This document shows, piece by piece, positions 1 to 5,781 of a DNA stretch of 6,253 nt (positions are counted from its first letter, which is position 1; every line of letters starts with the position of its first letter). The stretch covers positions 1 to 6,253 of the forward strand of contig PMXH01000604.1 in assembly GCA_003165855.1 (NCBI GenBank), read 5' to 3'. This DNA is from Acidobacteriaceae bacterium (lineage in GTDB: Bacteria; Acidobacteriota; Terriglobia; Terriglobales; Acidobacteriaceae). Position numbers and translations under genes: made by a program. Under the pieces are notes generated by a model, which did no database searches, had not been told where the DNA came from, and saw nothing but the letters and a program-made list of their open reading frames with translations.

Positions 1-88
1 TCTACAATGCGAGCGAGGAGCCGGGGGCGAAGCGCCTGTGGCGGTGCGCGTCGTCGGCATCTACAAAGACGCCGAAGGGAGGCCACCC
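1..88. other. Upstream edge before the aminotransferase start
   Basis: No complete gene fits here. The aminotransferase frame stays open without a stop to the window edge, and part of it looks codon-biased (for example PVAVRVVGIYKDAEGRPP just before the chosen ATG). The +3 frame is also open across the edge (starting YNASEEPGAKRLW) and runs to a stop near 218, inside the aminotransferase. Either could be the tail of an upstream gene or an N-terminal extension. The window does not settle which. Confidence 0.3.
75..82 (+). promoter_or_regulatory. Ribosome binding site for the aminotransferase
   Basis: AAGGGAGG lies 6 nt before the ATG at 89. This is the strongest Shine-Dalgarno-like sequence near any start in the window. 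It favours ATG 89 over the upstream in-frame GTG at 38, which has no comparable site. Confidence 0.65.
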
Positions 89-1276
89 ATGTTGCAAGTC
101 GTTCCCGCCTTCTCGCGCATCGGCGACGAGAACGCGTTTGCGGTTCTCGCCCGCGCGACCGAACTGCAGCGGCAGGGCCGCGACGTCGTCAACCTCGGCA
201 TCGGCCAGCCGGATTTGAAAACCGCGCCGCATATCGTCGAGGCGGCGGTCAAGGCGTTGCGCGACGGCGAGCACGGCTACACGCCGGCGGCCGGGATCGC
301 GCCGCTGCGCGAGGCGGTCGCCGCCGATCTCCATCGTCGCTATGGCGTCGAAGTCTCGCCCGATCTCGTGCTGATCGTCCCCGGCGGCAAGGTGACGATG
401 CATATGGCGATCCTGATGTTCGGCGCGCCGGGCGTCGACATCCTCTATCCCGATCCCGGCTTCCCGGGCTACCCTTCGATCACGCTCGGGCTCGGCGCTG
501 TGCCCGTGCCTTTTGAACTCTTGTCCCGCAACCATTTCCAGCCCGACCTCTCCGAGGTCGCGGCGAAGATTACGCGGCGCACGCGCATGTTGCTTACAAA
601 TTCTCCCGGCAATCCCACGGGCACGGTCTATACCGATGCTGTGCAGCGGGGTTTAGCGGAACTCGCGGTCAAGCACGATCTCTGGGTTCTCTCCGACGAA
701 ATCTACGCCCGCATCCTCTACGGTGGCGAGTATGTTTCCATGCTGCGCTACCCCGAAATGGAAGAGCGCACGCTGATTATTGACGGCTTCTCCAAGAGCT
801 TTGCCATGACCGGATGGCGGCTCGGCTACACGGTCGCTCCGCCTGAAGTGGTGCCCGCGCTGGCCATGATGGCCATCAACAGCTACACCTGCGTCAACGA
901 ATTCGTTCAATACGCCGCGATCGAGGCGCTGCGCGATCGCGAGGGCACCACAACTAAAATGGTCGCTGAGTTCGCCCGCCGAAGAGCGCAGTTCGTGCAC
1001 GATCTGAATGAGGTGCCGGGCTTCCACTGCGAAGCTCCCGAGGGGGCTTTCTACGCCTGGGTCGATATTCGGGGAACCGGCGCCAGCGCCGAAGAAGTCT
1101 GCCGCTTATTGCTGGAGGACGCCGGTGTAGCTGCCATTCCGGGAGCCGCGTTCGGTCCGTCGGGCAAACATTTCGTGCGCTTCTCCTTTGCATCGTCGGT
1201 GGAAAATCTGCGAGAAGCCGCCGCCCGCATCCTGAAAGTCTCCGCGGAGTGGCAGGGAAGTCTGGCGGAAAGATAG
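89..1276 (+). CDS. PLP-dependent aminotransferase, class I/II (aspartate aminotransferase-like)
   Basis: This is a cytoplasmic fold-type I transaminase of 395 residues, the usual length for the I-gamma aspartate aminotransferase group. Visible landmarks, numbered from ATG 89: the GIGQPD segment near the N-terminus; a PGGK cofactor-phosphate loop; the NSPGNPTG motif with Asn175; SDEIY with Asp203 (pyridine nitrogen) and Tyr206; GFSKSFAMTGWRLGY with the Schiff-base lysine Lys236; and FVRFSFA with Arg364, the likely alpha-carboxylate ligand. All catalytic positions are present, so the enzyme should be active. The substrate is not decided by sequence: aspartate, alanine or aromatic/methionine donors are all possible. 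Its place upstream of thrC-thrB makes an aspartate-family role attractive, but this is inference. An in-frame GTG at 38 would add 17 residues; ATG 89 is preferred for its ribosome binding site and for where the family fold begins. GC is clearly higher in the first third of the gene than in the rest. Confidence 0.93.
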   Translation: MLQVVPAFSRIGDENAFAVLARATELQRQGRDVVNLGIGQPDLKTAPHIVEAAVKALRDGEHGYTPAAGIAPLREAVAADLHRRYGVEVSPDLVLIVPGGKVTMHMAILMFGAPGVDILYPDPGFPGYPSITLGLGAVPVPFELLSRNHFQPDLSEVAAKITRRTRMLLTNSPGNPTGTVYTDAVQRGLAELAVKHDLWVLSDEIYARILYGGEYVSMLRYPEMEERTLIIDGFSKSFAMTGWRLGYTVAPPEVVPALAMMAINSYTCVNEFVQYAAIEALRDREGTTTKMVAEFARRRAQFVHDLNEVPGFHCEAPEGAFYAWVDIRGTGASAEEVCRLLLEDAGVAAIPGAAFGPSGKHFVRFSFASSVENLREAAARILKVSAEWQGSLAER

Positions 1277-1331
1277 TCCCAGACAGCGGTCACAGATAAT
1301 GAAAGACAAGAAGTGGCAGGCACTCGTAAAC

Positions 1332-1337
1332 AAGGAA
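1332..1337 (+). promoter_or_regulatory. Ribosome binding site deciding the amidohydrolase start
   Basis: AAGGAA lies 8 nt before the ATG at 1346 but only 2 nt before the in-frame ATG at 1340. The spacing favours 1346, which also opens directly with the basic Met-Lys-Gln start of a signal peptide. Confidence 0.55.
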
Positions 1338-1345
1338 CCATGCTC

Positions 1346-2686
1346 ATGAAACAGATGCTTTCGCTACTCATCCTCGCCTGCATCGGGACCGGTCTCACAT
1401 CTTTCGCCGGCGCCCAGGCGCGCCCGTTTCCCGGCCCCGACGTTCAGCAGATCTACCAGCGGCTACTCCCGCAGATTGAAAAAATCCCGGCTTTTGACCA
1501 CCATGCGCATCCCGGTTTCTCAGACGATCCCGACGTGGACGCCATGGCCGCGCCGCCCGACGCCAGTGAAGCCTTGCGCACGCGCGATGACAATCCCGAA
1601 TTGATTGCTGCGGCGAAGGCTTTGTTCGGGTACCCTTATACCGATCTCTCACCGGAACATGCCAAGTGGCTCGTCGCGAAGAAGGCAGAGCTAAAAAAGC
1701 AATATCCCGGTACTGCCTACTTCAACATGATTCTCGACAAGATCAACACCGAGAGTTCCGTAGCCAACCGCGCCGTGATGCCTGACTACCTCGATCCGCA
1801 GCGCTTTCCGTGGGTGTTCTTTGCCGACTCCTTTATGTGGCCGTTCAATAACGAGCGCGAGACCGCGCGCAATCCTGATGAAGGTGTCTACATTCCGTTG
1901 CAGGAAAAAATGCTGCGCCGCTGGATGCAGCAGGAGAACGTAAGCAAACTCCCCGCCAAGTTCGGCGATTACCTGGAGTTCATTGTCCGGGTACTCGCGG
2001 ACAATCGCAAAAAAGGCGGCATTGCCATGAAGTTTGAAGTGGCATACTTCCGTCCGACGACATTCTCCGATCCGACGCGCGAGCAAGCCGATGACATTTA
2101 TCAGCATTACGCGGCGGGTGGTGTTCCCAGCGAAAAGGACTACCGGACTTTTCAGGATTACATCTTTCGCTTTCTCGTAAACCTCGGTGGCCGTCTGAGC
2201 TTTCCCGTGCACATTCACACTGCGGTCGGCATTGGCGACTACTTTAATCTTTCGCAAAGCAACATCATGAACCTGGAAAGCGTGCTGCGCGATCCGCGCT
2301 ACCGTAGCACGACCTTCGTCATGATCCATGGCGGCTATCCGCTGGAGCGAGAAGCCGTTTGGCTCGCCGCCATGAAGAATGTTTACCTGGATTCCTCATT
2401 CGGCGAACTCGCCCAATACCCCGCGGCTTTTAAAGACACGCTCAAGATGTGGCTGGAAACCTTCCCGGACAAGATCACTTTCGGTACAGACTGTTTCCCG
2501 TACAATGAAGTCCTGGGCGCGGAAGAAAGCTACTGGCTGGGCGCGGAATCGTCGCGCACGGCCCTGGCTGCGGCGCTCGCCGAGATGATCTCTGAGAACG
2601 AAATCACCGAAACCCGGGCCCTCGAACTAGCCCACGGGTACCTGCATGACAATGCGGTGAAGTTGTACGGAGACAAGGTCCACTGA
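1346..2686 (+). CDS. Exported amidohydrolase, FluG/nodulin-type TIM barrel
   Basis: This is a predicted metal-dependent hydrolase of the amidohydrolase-2 superfamily, 446 residues from ATG 1346. It begins with a Sec signal peptide: basic MKQ, a hydrophobic core, and a signal peptidase I site at about AGAQA|RP (after residue 25), so the mature enzyme should be periplasmic or secreted. Barrel landmarks: FDHHAHP with the metal-binding pair His53 and His55; a lysine in IAMKFEVAYFRP (Lys229), where FluG-type proteins have a similar LKS.AYR segment; PVHIHTAVG (His289, His291); MIHGGYPLEREA (His328); NVYLDSSFG; and FGTDCFPYNE with the catalytic-type Asp382. The C-terminal AHGYLHDNAVKLY resembles the end of the barrel in the N-terminal half of fungal FluG and plant nodulin-6-like proteins, but the glutamine synthetase half of those fusions is absent. 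The substrate is unknown. ATG 1340 and GTG 1313 are alternative starts; both would lengthen the n-region. It sits 69 nt after the aminotransferase and 37 nt before the cupin gene, probably co-transcribed. Confidence 0.88.
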   Translation: MKQMLSLLILACIGTGLTSFAGAQARPFPGPDVQQIYQRLLPQIEKIPAFDHHAHPGFSDDPDVDAMAAPPDASEALRTRDDNPELIAAAKALFGYPYTDLSPEHAKWLVAKKAELKKQYPGTAYFNMILDKINTESSVANRAVMPDYLDPQRFPWVFFADSFMWPFNNERETARNPDEGVYIPLQEKMLRRWMQQENVSKLPAKFGDYLEFIVRVLADNRKKGGIAMKFEVAYFRPTTFSDPTREQADDIYQHYAAGGVPSEKDYRTFQDYIFRFLVNLGGRLSFPVHIHTAVGIGDYFNLSQSNIMNLESVLRDPRYRSTTFVMIHGGYPLEREAVWLAAMKNVYLDSSFGELAQYPAAFKDTLKMWLETFPDKITFGTDCFPYNEVLGAEESYWLGAESSRTALAAALAEMISENEITETRALELAHGYLHDNAVKLYGDKVH

Positions 2687-2723
2687 AATCGGTGGACATA
2701 CTTCAAAACTCGAGACGATCCGA

Positions 2724-3188
2724 ATGCCCAAGAAACTGAAGACTAAGGCTGCTGCTGGCAGAAAGGCAACACAGGCAAAGTCCCACGTGGGTGCTCAACG
2801 CTCTGTGGCCAAACGCGTGGCCGGCAAGCTCCAACACCGGTACATCCCGTGGAACACCATCCCGCTCGAGGATCTGAACCCGCTGCTGCAGCGGCAGTTC
2901 GTCGTGGGGCAAGAACTTATGTTGGCGCGGGTGCTCCTGAAAAAAGGCTGCATTGTCCCCGAGCACAGCCATCACAACGAACAGCTTACTTATATTCTCG
3001 AAGGGGCGCTGAAGTTCTGGATCAACGGCAAGGAGATCGTGGTCCACGCGGGGGAAGTTCTCTGCATTCCCGCGCATATGCCGCATAAAGCCGAGGCTCT
3101 CGAAGATACTGTTGACCTCGATGTCTTCAACCCTCCGCGCGCCGATTGGATTAACAAAACGGATCAATACCTGCGAGGGCAGAAGTAA
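2724..3188 (+). CDS. Small KdgF-like cupin with a basic N-terminal tail
   Basis: This is a single-domain cupin of 154 residues. The core, from about residue 37 to 148, has cupin motif 1 (PEHSHHNEQLTYILEG, His81 and His83, with Gln87 at the usual glutamate position) and motif 2 (GEVLCIPAHMPHKAE, His121), consistent with a bound divalent metal. The pattern NEQLTYILEG and the ending DVFNPPRADWI closely recall KdgF, the cupin that linearises 4,5-unsaturated uronates from pectin or alginate breakdown. Many unrelated small cupins share this pattern, so the reaction is not assigned. Residues 1-36 are rich in lysine, arginine and alanine (MPKKLKTKAAAGRKATQAK) and lie outside the cupin fold; KdgF proteins of about 110 residues lack such a tail. 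No signal peptide is seen. Only a weak purine stretch precedes the ATG, suggesting coupling to the gene before it. In-frame GTGs at 2805 and 2817 would remove most of the tail but have no good ribosome site. The stop is 8 nt before thrC. Confidence 0.85.
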   Translation: MPKKLKTKAAAGRKATQAKSHVGAQRSVAKRVAGKLQHRYIPWNTIPLEDLNPLLQRQFVVGQELMLARVLLKKGCIVPEHSHHNEQLTYILEGALKFWINGKEIVVHAGEVLCIPAHMPHKAEALEDTVDLDVFNPPRADWINKTDQYLRGQK

Positions 3189-3196
3189 TCTCTTCC

Positions 3197-4600
3197 ATGC
3201 CTTCTCCCACCATTTCTGAAAAAGGTTCCGAACCCACCCTGCCGCAGGCCACCTTTCGGTTCCGCTGCATCGGCTGCGCTTGGGTTACCCCTTCCGCCGC
3301 CCAGGATTTTCGTTGCTCGCAATGCGGTAACTTACTCGAGATCACCGATCCCGCTTGGAGATCCGGCAGCTTTCAGGCCTCCGCGCTGAAATCCCTCTGG
3401 CGTGACCGGCGCTCCTCGAACGCATCGCTCGATCGCAGCGGTGTGTGGCGATTCCGCGAGCTTCTCCCCGCCCCCCAGTCCGTGCAAAACGTCATCACTC
3501 TGCGCGAGGGCAACACTCCCCTCTACGACCTGCCTCAGTCGTCCCGCATTACTGGCGTCAATCGTCTTTACGGCAAGCATCAAGGCATGAATCCAACCGG
3601 TTCATTCAAGGACGCCGGGATGACCGTCGCCGCCACCTTCGCCCGCCAGGCCGGATACCGCTGGGTGGCTTGCGCCTCCACCGGCAACACTTCCGCATCG
3701 ATGGCGGCCTATGCTGCCCGCGGTGGCATGTGCAGTCTGGTTCTCGTGCCCGAAGGAAAGATCTCGTGGAGCAAGCTCTCGCAAGCGCTCGATTACGGTG
3801 CATTGACCTGCCAGCTTCGCACCGACTTCGATGGCTGCCTGCGCCTGCTCCAGGAACTGGTGCAGCGCGCTCCTGTCTACCAGTTGAACTCCATCAATCC
3901 GTTCCGCCTCGAAGGACAGAAAACTCTCGCGCTTGAATTGCTGGAGCAACTCGACTGGCAGCCGCCCGACCACATCATCGTGCCCGGCGGCAACCTGGGC
4001 AACAGTTCCGCGATCGGCAAGGCCTTGCTGGAAATGCTCGAAATTGGCCTGATCCCGCGCCTGCCGAAGTTATCCGTGATTCAAGCCGAGGGCGCCAACG
4101 CGCTGGTTCGCACGCTACGCGAAGCTGGGGGCAAACATCTCGTCAGCGTGCAGGCGGAAACTCGCGCTACCGCAATCCGCATTGGAAATCCCGCTTCGTG
4201 GCAAAAAGCCGTGAATGTGCTCCAAGCCACCGGCGGCGCCTGCGAACAGGTAAGCGAACTCGAGATTGCACAGGCCAAAGCCGAAATCGGCGCCGAAGGC
4301 ATCGGCTGTGAGCCGGCCTCCGCCGTCACTCTCGCTGGTCTAAAGAAACTGGTCAAGCAGGACTTCGTGAAACGGGATGAAACCGTAGTCCTCGTGCTGA
4401 CCGGAAGTCTGCTCAAGGATCCCGACTTCACCATGGAATTCCATCGCGGCGACCTGTTCAAAGGCACTGTGCTCGAAAGCGAAAGCGTGAAGCTGGATCG
4501 GTTCCGTCACCCTCCCGTTGTCCTCGATGCCACCTTGGAGGCCGTGATCCGAACCTTGGAACAGGCGGAGAAATCCGACCCGACGCACTCTAATGTCTAA
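3197..4600 (+). CDS. thrC: Threonine synthase
   Basis: This PLP enzyme of fold type II converts O-phospho-L-homoserine and water to L-threonine and phosphate, the last step of threonine synthesis in the cytoplasm. It has 467 residues. The N-terminus carries a zinc-ribbon-like module with two CxxC pairs (Cys24/Cys27 and Cys40/Cys43), known from one branch of threonine synthases. The catalytic domain follows: NPTGSFKDAG with the Schiff-base lysine Lys138; STGNTSAS (161-168) with Asn164 near the cofactor; the phosphate-binding loop GGNLGN (264-269); and LTGSLLKDPD near residues 401-410, where many homologues have a TG.GLKD-like sequence. Cysteate synthase and diaminopropionate ammonia-lyase share the fold, but the overlap with homoserine kinase makes threonine synthase by far the best reading. 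The ATG has no strong Shine-Dalgarno site (a weak AGAAG at 3181-3185), so translation is probably coupled to the cupin, whose stop is 8 nt upstream. Confidence 0.94.
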   Translation: MPSPTISEKGSEPTLPQATFRFRCIGCAWVTPSAAQDFRCSQCGNLLEITDPAWRSGSFQASALKSLWRDRRSSNASLDRSGVWRFRELLPAPQSVQNVITLREGNTPLYDLPQSSRITGVNRLYGKHQGMNPTGSFKDAGMTVAATFARQAGYRWVACASTGNTSASMAAYAARGGMCSLVLVPEGKISWSKLSQALDYGALTCQLRTDFDGCLRLLQELVQRAPVYQLNSINPFRLEGQKTLALELLEQLDWQPPDHIIVPGGNLGNSSAIGKALLEMLEIGLIPRLPKLSVIQAEGANALVRTLREAGGKHLVSVQAETRATAIRIGNPASWQKAVNVLQATGGACEQVSELEIAQAKAEIGAEGIGCEPASAVTLAGLKKLVKQDFVKRDETVVLVLTGSLLKDPDFTMEFHRGDLFKGTVLESESVKLDRFRHPPVVLDATLEAVIRTLEQAEKSDPTHSNV

Positions 4601-5540
4601 GAACGAGAACAACAGGAATAAGAAGAAGAGATCCGGGCAAGCCCCACTGCATCTCGCTCTCCCAGCCACTTCGGCCAATCTAGGCCCGGCCTTCGACGCC
4701 GCTGCCCTGGCCATGGATCTCTACATCACCATCGATGCCCGCCCTGCTCCCAGCTTCTCTATTACCGCCAGCGGACGCGACCCTGAGATCTGCGGCGCTG
4801 TGGAGAATCACCTTATCCTCACCACCTACGCCGAGATCCTGCAAGCCCAGGGCGCAGACGTCATCCCTTTATTTCTTCGCATTAAGAACGACATCCCCAT
4901 CGGCAAAGGTTGCGGCTCATCCGCCGCGGCTCGCCTTGCTGGCATTGCTTTGGCCAATCATTTCGGCGGTCTCCGCTGGACCGATGCCCAGATCATCGGG
5001 GAAGCTTCCCGCCGCGAGCAGCATTCCGATAACGCCTCCGCCTGCTGGATGGGAGGTCTCACCGTTGCTCGTATGTTCTCTTACGCCGGGGCCCAGGTGG
5101 TCGGCATCCACCCAAAAGGGAAGTGGCCTCTGCTCCTTGCCATCCCGGAAGAGGCACTGTCCACCGAAAAAGCCCGCCGCGTGCTCCCGGCGCAGTATTC
5201 TCGAGCCGATGCCGTCGCGAACATCCAGAACTCGATGTTCCTGCTTGCGGCCTTCACCCAAGGGCGTCACGACCTGCTCTCATCGGCTCTCGAAGACCGC
5301 ATCCACCAGCCTTACCGCGCTCCATTCTGCCCCTTGCTTCCGGGTTTGCAGGAAATGGCAGGGAAGCCAGGCATCCTCGGGGTGGCCCTTAGTGGCGCTG
5401 GTCCGTCGGTCATCGTTTTTCTCGATCCCGGCTCTTCCGCTCAGAAAACGCGAAAGTCCGTTGCGGCCCACCTAGCCCGCATCGGACTCAGCGCCGAGTT
5501 GCTCCTCACCTCCATCACCCCACGCGGCGCTCGCCGCTGA
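4593..5540 (+). CDS. thrB: Homoserine kinase
   Basis: This is a GHMP-family kinase that phosphorylates L-homoserine with ATP, giving O-phosphohomoserine, the substrate of the threonine synthase encoded just before it. Its 315 residues fit the family. Motif 1 is PATSANLGPAFD (24-35); motif 2, the ATP phosphate loop, is PIGKGCGSSAAA (102-113); HSDN followed by a GG (144-155) matches the HPDN..GG substrate region; motif 3 is LSGAGPSVIVF (266-276). The usual PGFD of motif 1 reads PAFD here. A short, very hydrophilic basic stretch (residues 2-14, NENNRNKKKR) precedes the fold. The ATG overlaps the last 8 nt of thrC and no ribosome site lies at normal distance (GGAG at 4567-4570 is 22 nt away), so translation is probably coupled to thrC. 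There is no other in-frame ATG before Met41, which would delete motif 1, so the start is well constrained. It is the last gene of the proposed operon. Confidence 0.94.
   Translation: MSKNENNRNKKKRSGQAPLHLALPATSANLGPAFDAAALAMDLYITIDARPAPSFSITASGRDPEICGAVENHLILTTYAEILQAQGADVIPLFLRIKNDIPIGKGCGSSAAARLAGIALANHFGGLRWTDAQIIGEASRREQHSDNASACWMGGLTVARMFSYAGAQVVGIHPKGKWPLLLAIPEEALSTEKARRVLPAQYSRADAVANIQNSMFLLAAFTQGRHDLLSSALEDRIHQPYRAPFCPLLPGLQEMAGKPGILGVALSGAGPSVIVFLDPGSSAQKTRKSVAAHLARIGLSAELLLTSITPRGARR
5524..5537 (+). terminator. GC hairpin at the thrB stop, weak terminator candidate
   Basis: GCGGC at 5524-5528 and GCCGC at 5533-5537 can pair around the 4-nt loop GCTC, ending just before the thrB stop codon. 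No T-run follows, so it lacks the second half of an intrinsic terminator. It may slow the polymerase, protect the 3' end, or simply reflect the GC-rich end of the coding sequence. Confidence 0.25.
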
Positions 5541-5585
5541 ACACGCGAACACAGGGATACTGAATCCTACAGCCCTCGAAAGGAC

Positions 5586-5608
5586 TTGCATTCGCCGACG
5601 CCTATGAT
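5586..5608 (+). promoter_or_regulatory. Possible sigma-70-type promoter
   Basis: TATGAT at 5603-5608 is a good -10 hexamer and continues into AAAG. The nearest -35 resemblance, TTGCAT at 5586-5591, is only 11 nt away, too close for a standard promoter. At 16 nt spacing the hexamer is AGGACT, which is poor. The -10 is believable, the -35 is not. Confidence 0.3.
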
Positions 5609-5625
5609 AAAGTGCTCGCCCAGAC

Positions 5626-5639
5626 GCCACTAAAGTGGC
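5626..5639. repeat. 14-bp palindrome, possible operator or small hairpin
   Basis: GCCACTAAAGTGGC: the 5-bp arms GCCAC and GTGGC surround TAAA, whose central bases extend the symmetry to ACT..AGT. It sits about 17 nt after the -10-like TATGAT, where a repressor site or a transcript-start hairpin could lie. No T-run follows, so it is not an obvious terminator. Its right arm contains the second copy of TAAAGTG; the first copy overlaps the -10 region. Confidence 0.4.
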
Positions 5640-5733
5640 ATTTACCCGGCCAGCTCTTTCCGATATGTTTCGCTTTCCTCCAAAACAGAAACTTTACCGT
5701 GGCGTATGTGTTTAGGGAAGCAGCACGGGGCGC

Positions 5734-5749
5734 AGCTTCTTTGGAAGCT
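5734..5749 (+). repeat. Stem-loop in the leader of the 73-residue gene
   Basis: AGCTTC at 5734-5739 pairs perfectly with GAAGCT at 5744-5749 around the loop TTTG. It lies 32 nt before the proposed start codon and 16 nt before the GAGGA ribosome-site candidate, so in RNA it would stand just ahead of the translation start. A role in translation or mRNA stability is inference. Confidence 0.4.
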
Positions 5750-5781
5750 TGAGCTACGTTTCTTTGAGGATGAGTTAAGGA

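Larger units (their letters stand above)
5541..5781 (+). other. Intergenic region: leader of the small downstream gene
   Basis: There is no convincing gene in these 241 nt, which are lower in GC than the flanking coding sequence. Listed from left: a small GGAT/ATCC stem at 5555-5567, a promoter-like motif near 5586-5608, a 14-bp palindrome at 5626-5639, a stem-loop at 5734-5749, and purine-rich GAGGA (5766-5770) and AAGGA (5777-5781) before the ATG at 5782. TAAAGTG occurs twice, at 5608-5614 and 5631-5637. If the promoter is real, the transcript has an untranslated leader of roughly 165 nt. Confidence 0.5.

Noticed and set aside
2..535. Minus-strand open frame of 177 codons opposite the aminotransferase
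   Set aside because: It is a shadow of a high-GC gene: the plus strand has complete aminotransferase motifs, and the antisense product is arginine/aspartate-rich with no domain.
1370..1384. Lipobox-like LILAC in the amidohydrolase signal peptide
   Set aside because: The cysteine comes only about 12 residues from the start, leaving too short a hydrophobic core, and a good signal peptidase I site (AQA) follows. An ordinary secreted protein is more likely than a lipoprotein.
1691..2329. Minus-strand open frame of 212 codons opposite the amidohydrolase
   Set aside because: It lies fully inside a gene with clear barrel motifs; there is no recognisable domain or ribosome site on the minus strand.
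5555..5567. GGAT-ACTGA-ATCC stem after thrB as terminator
   Set aside because: The stem is only 4 bp with a mixed-base pair set and no following T-run; it is too weak to call.
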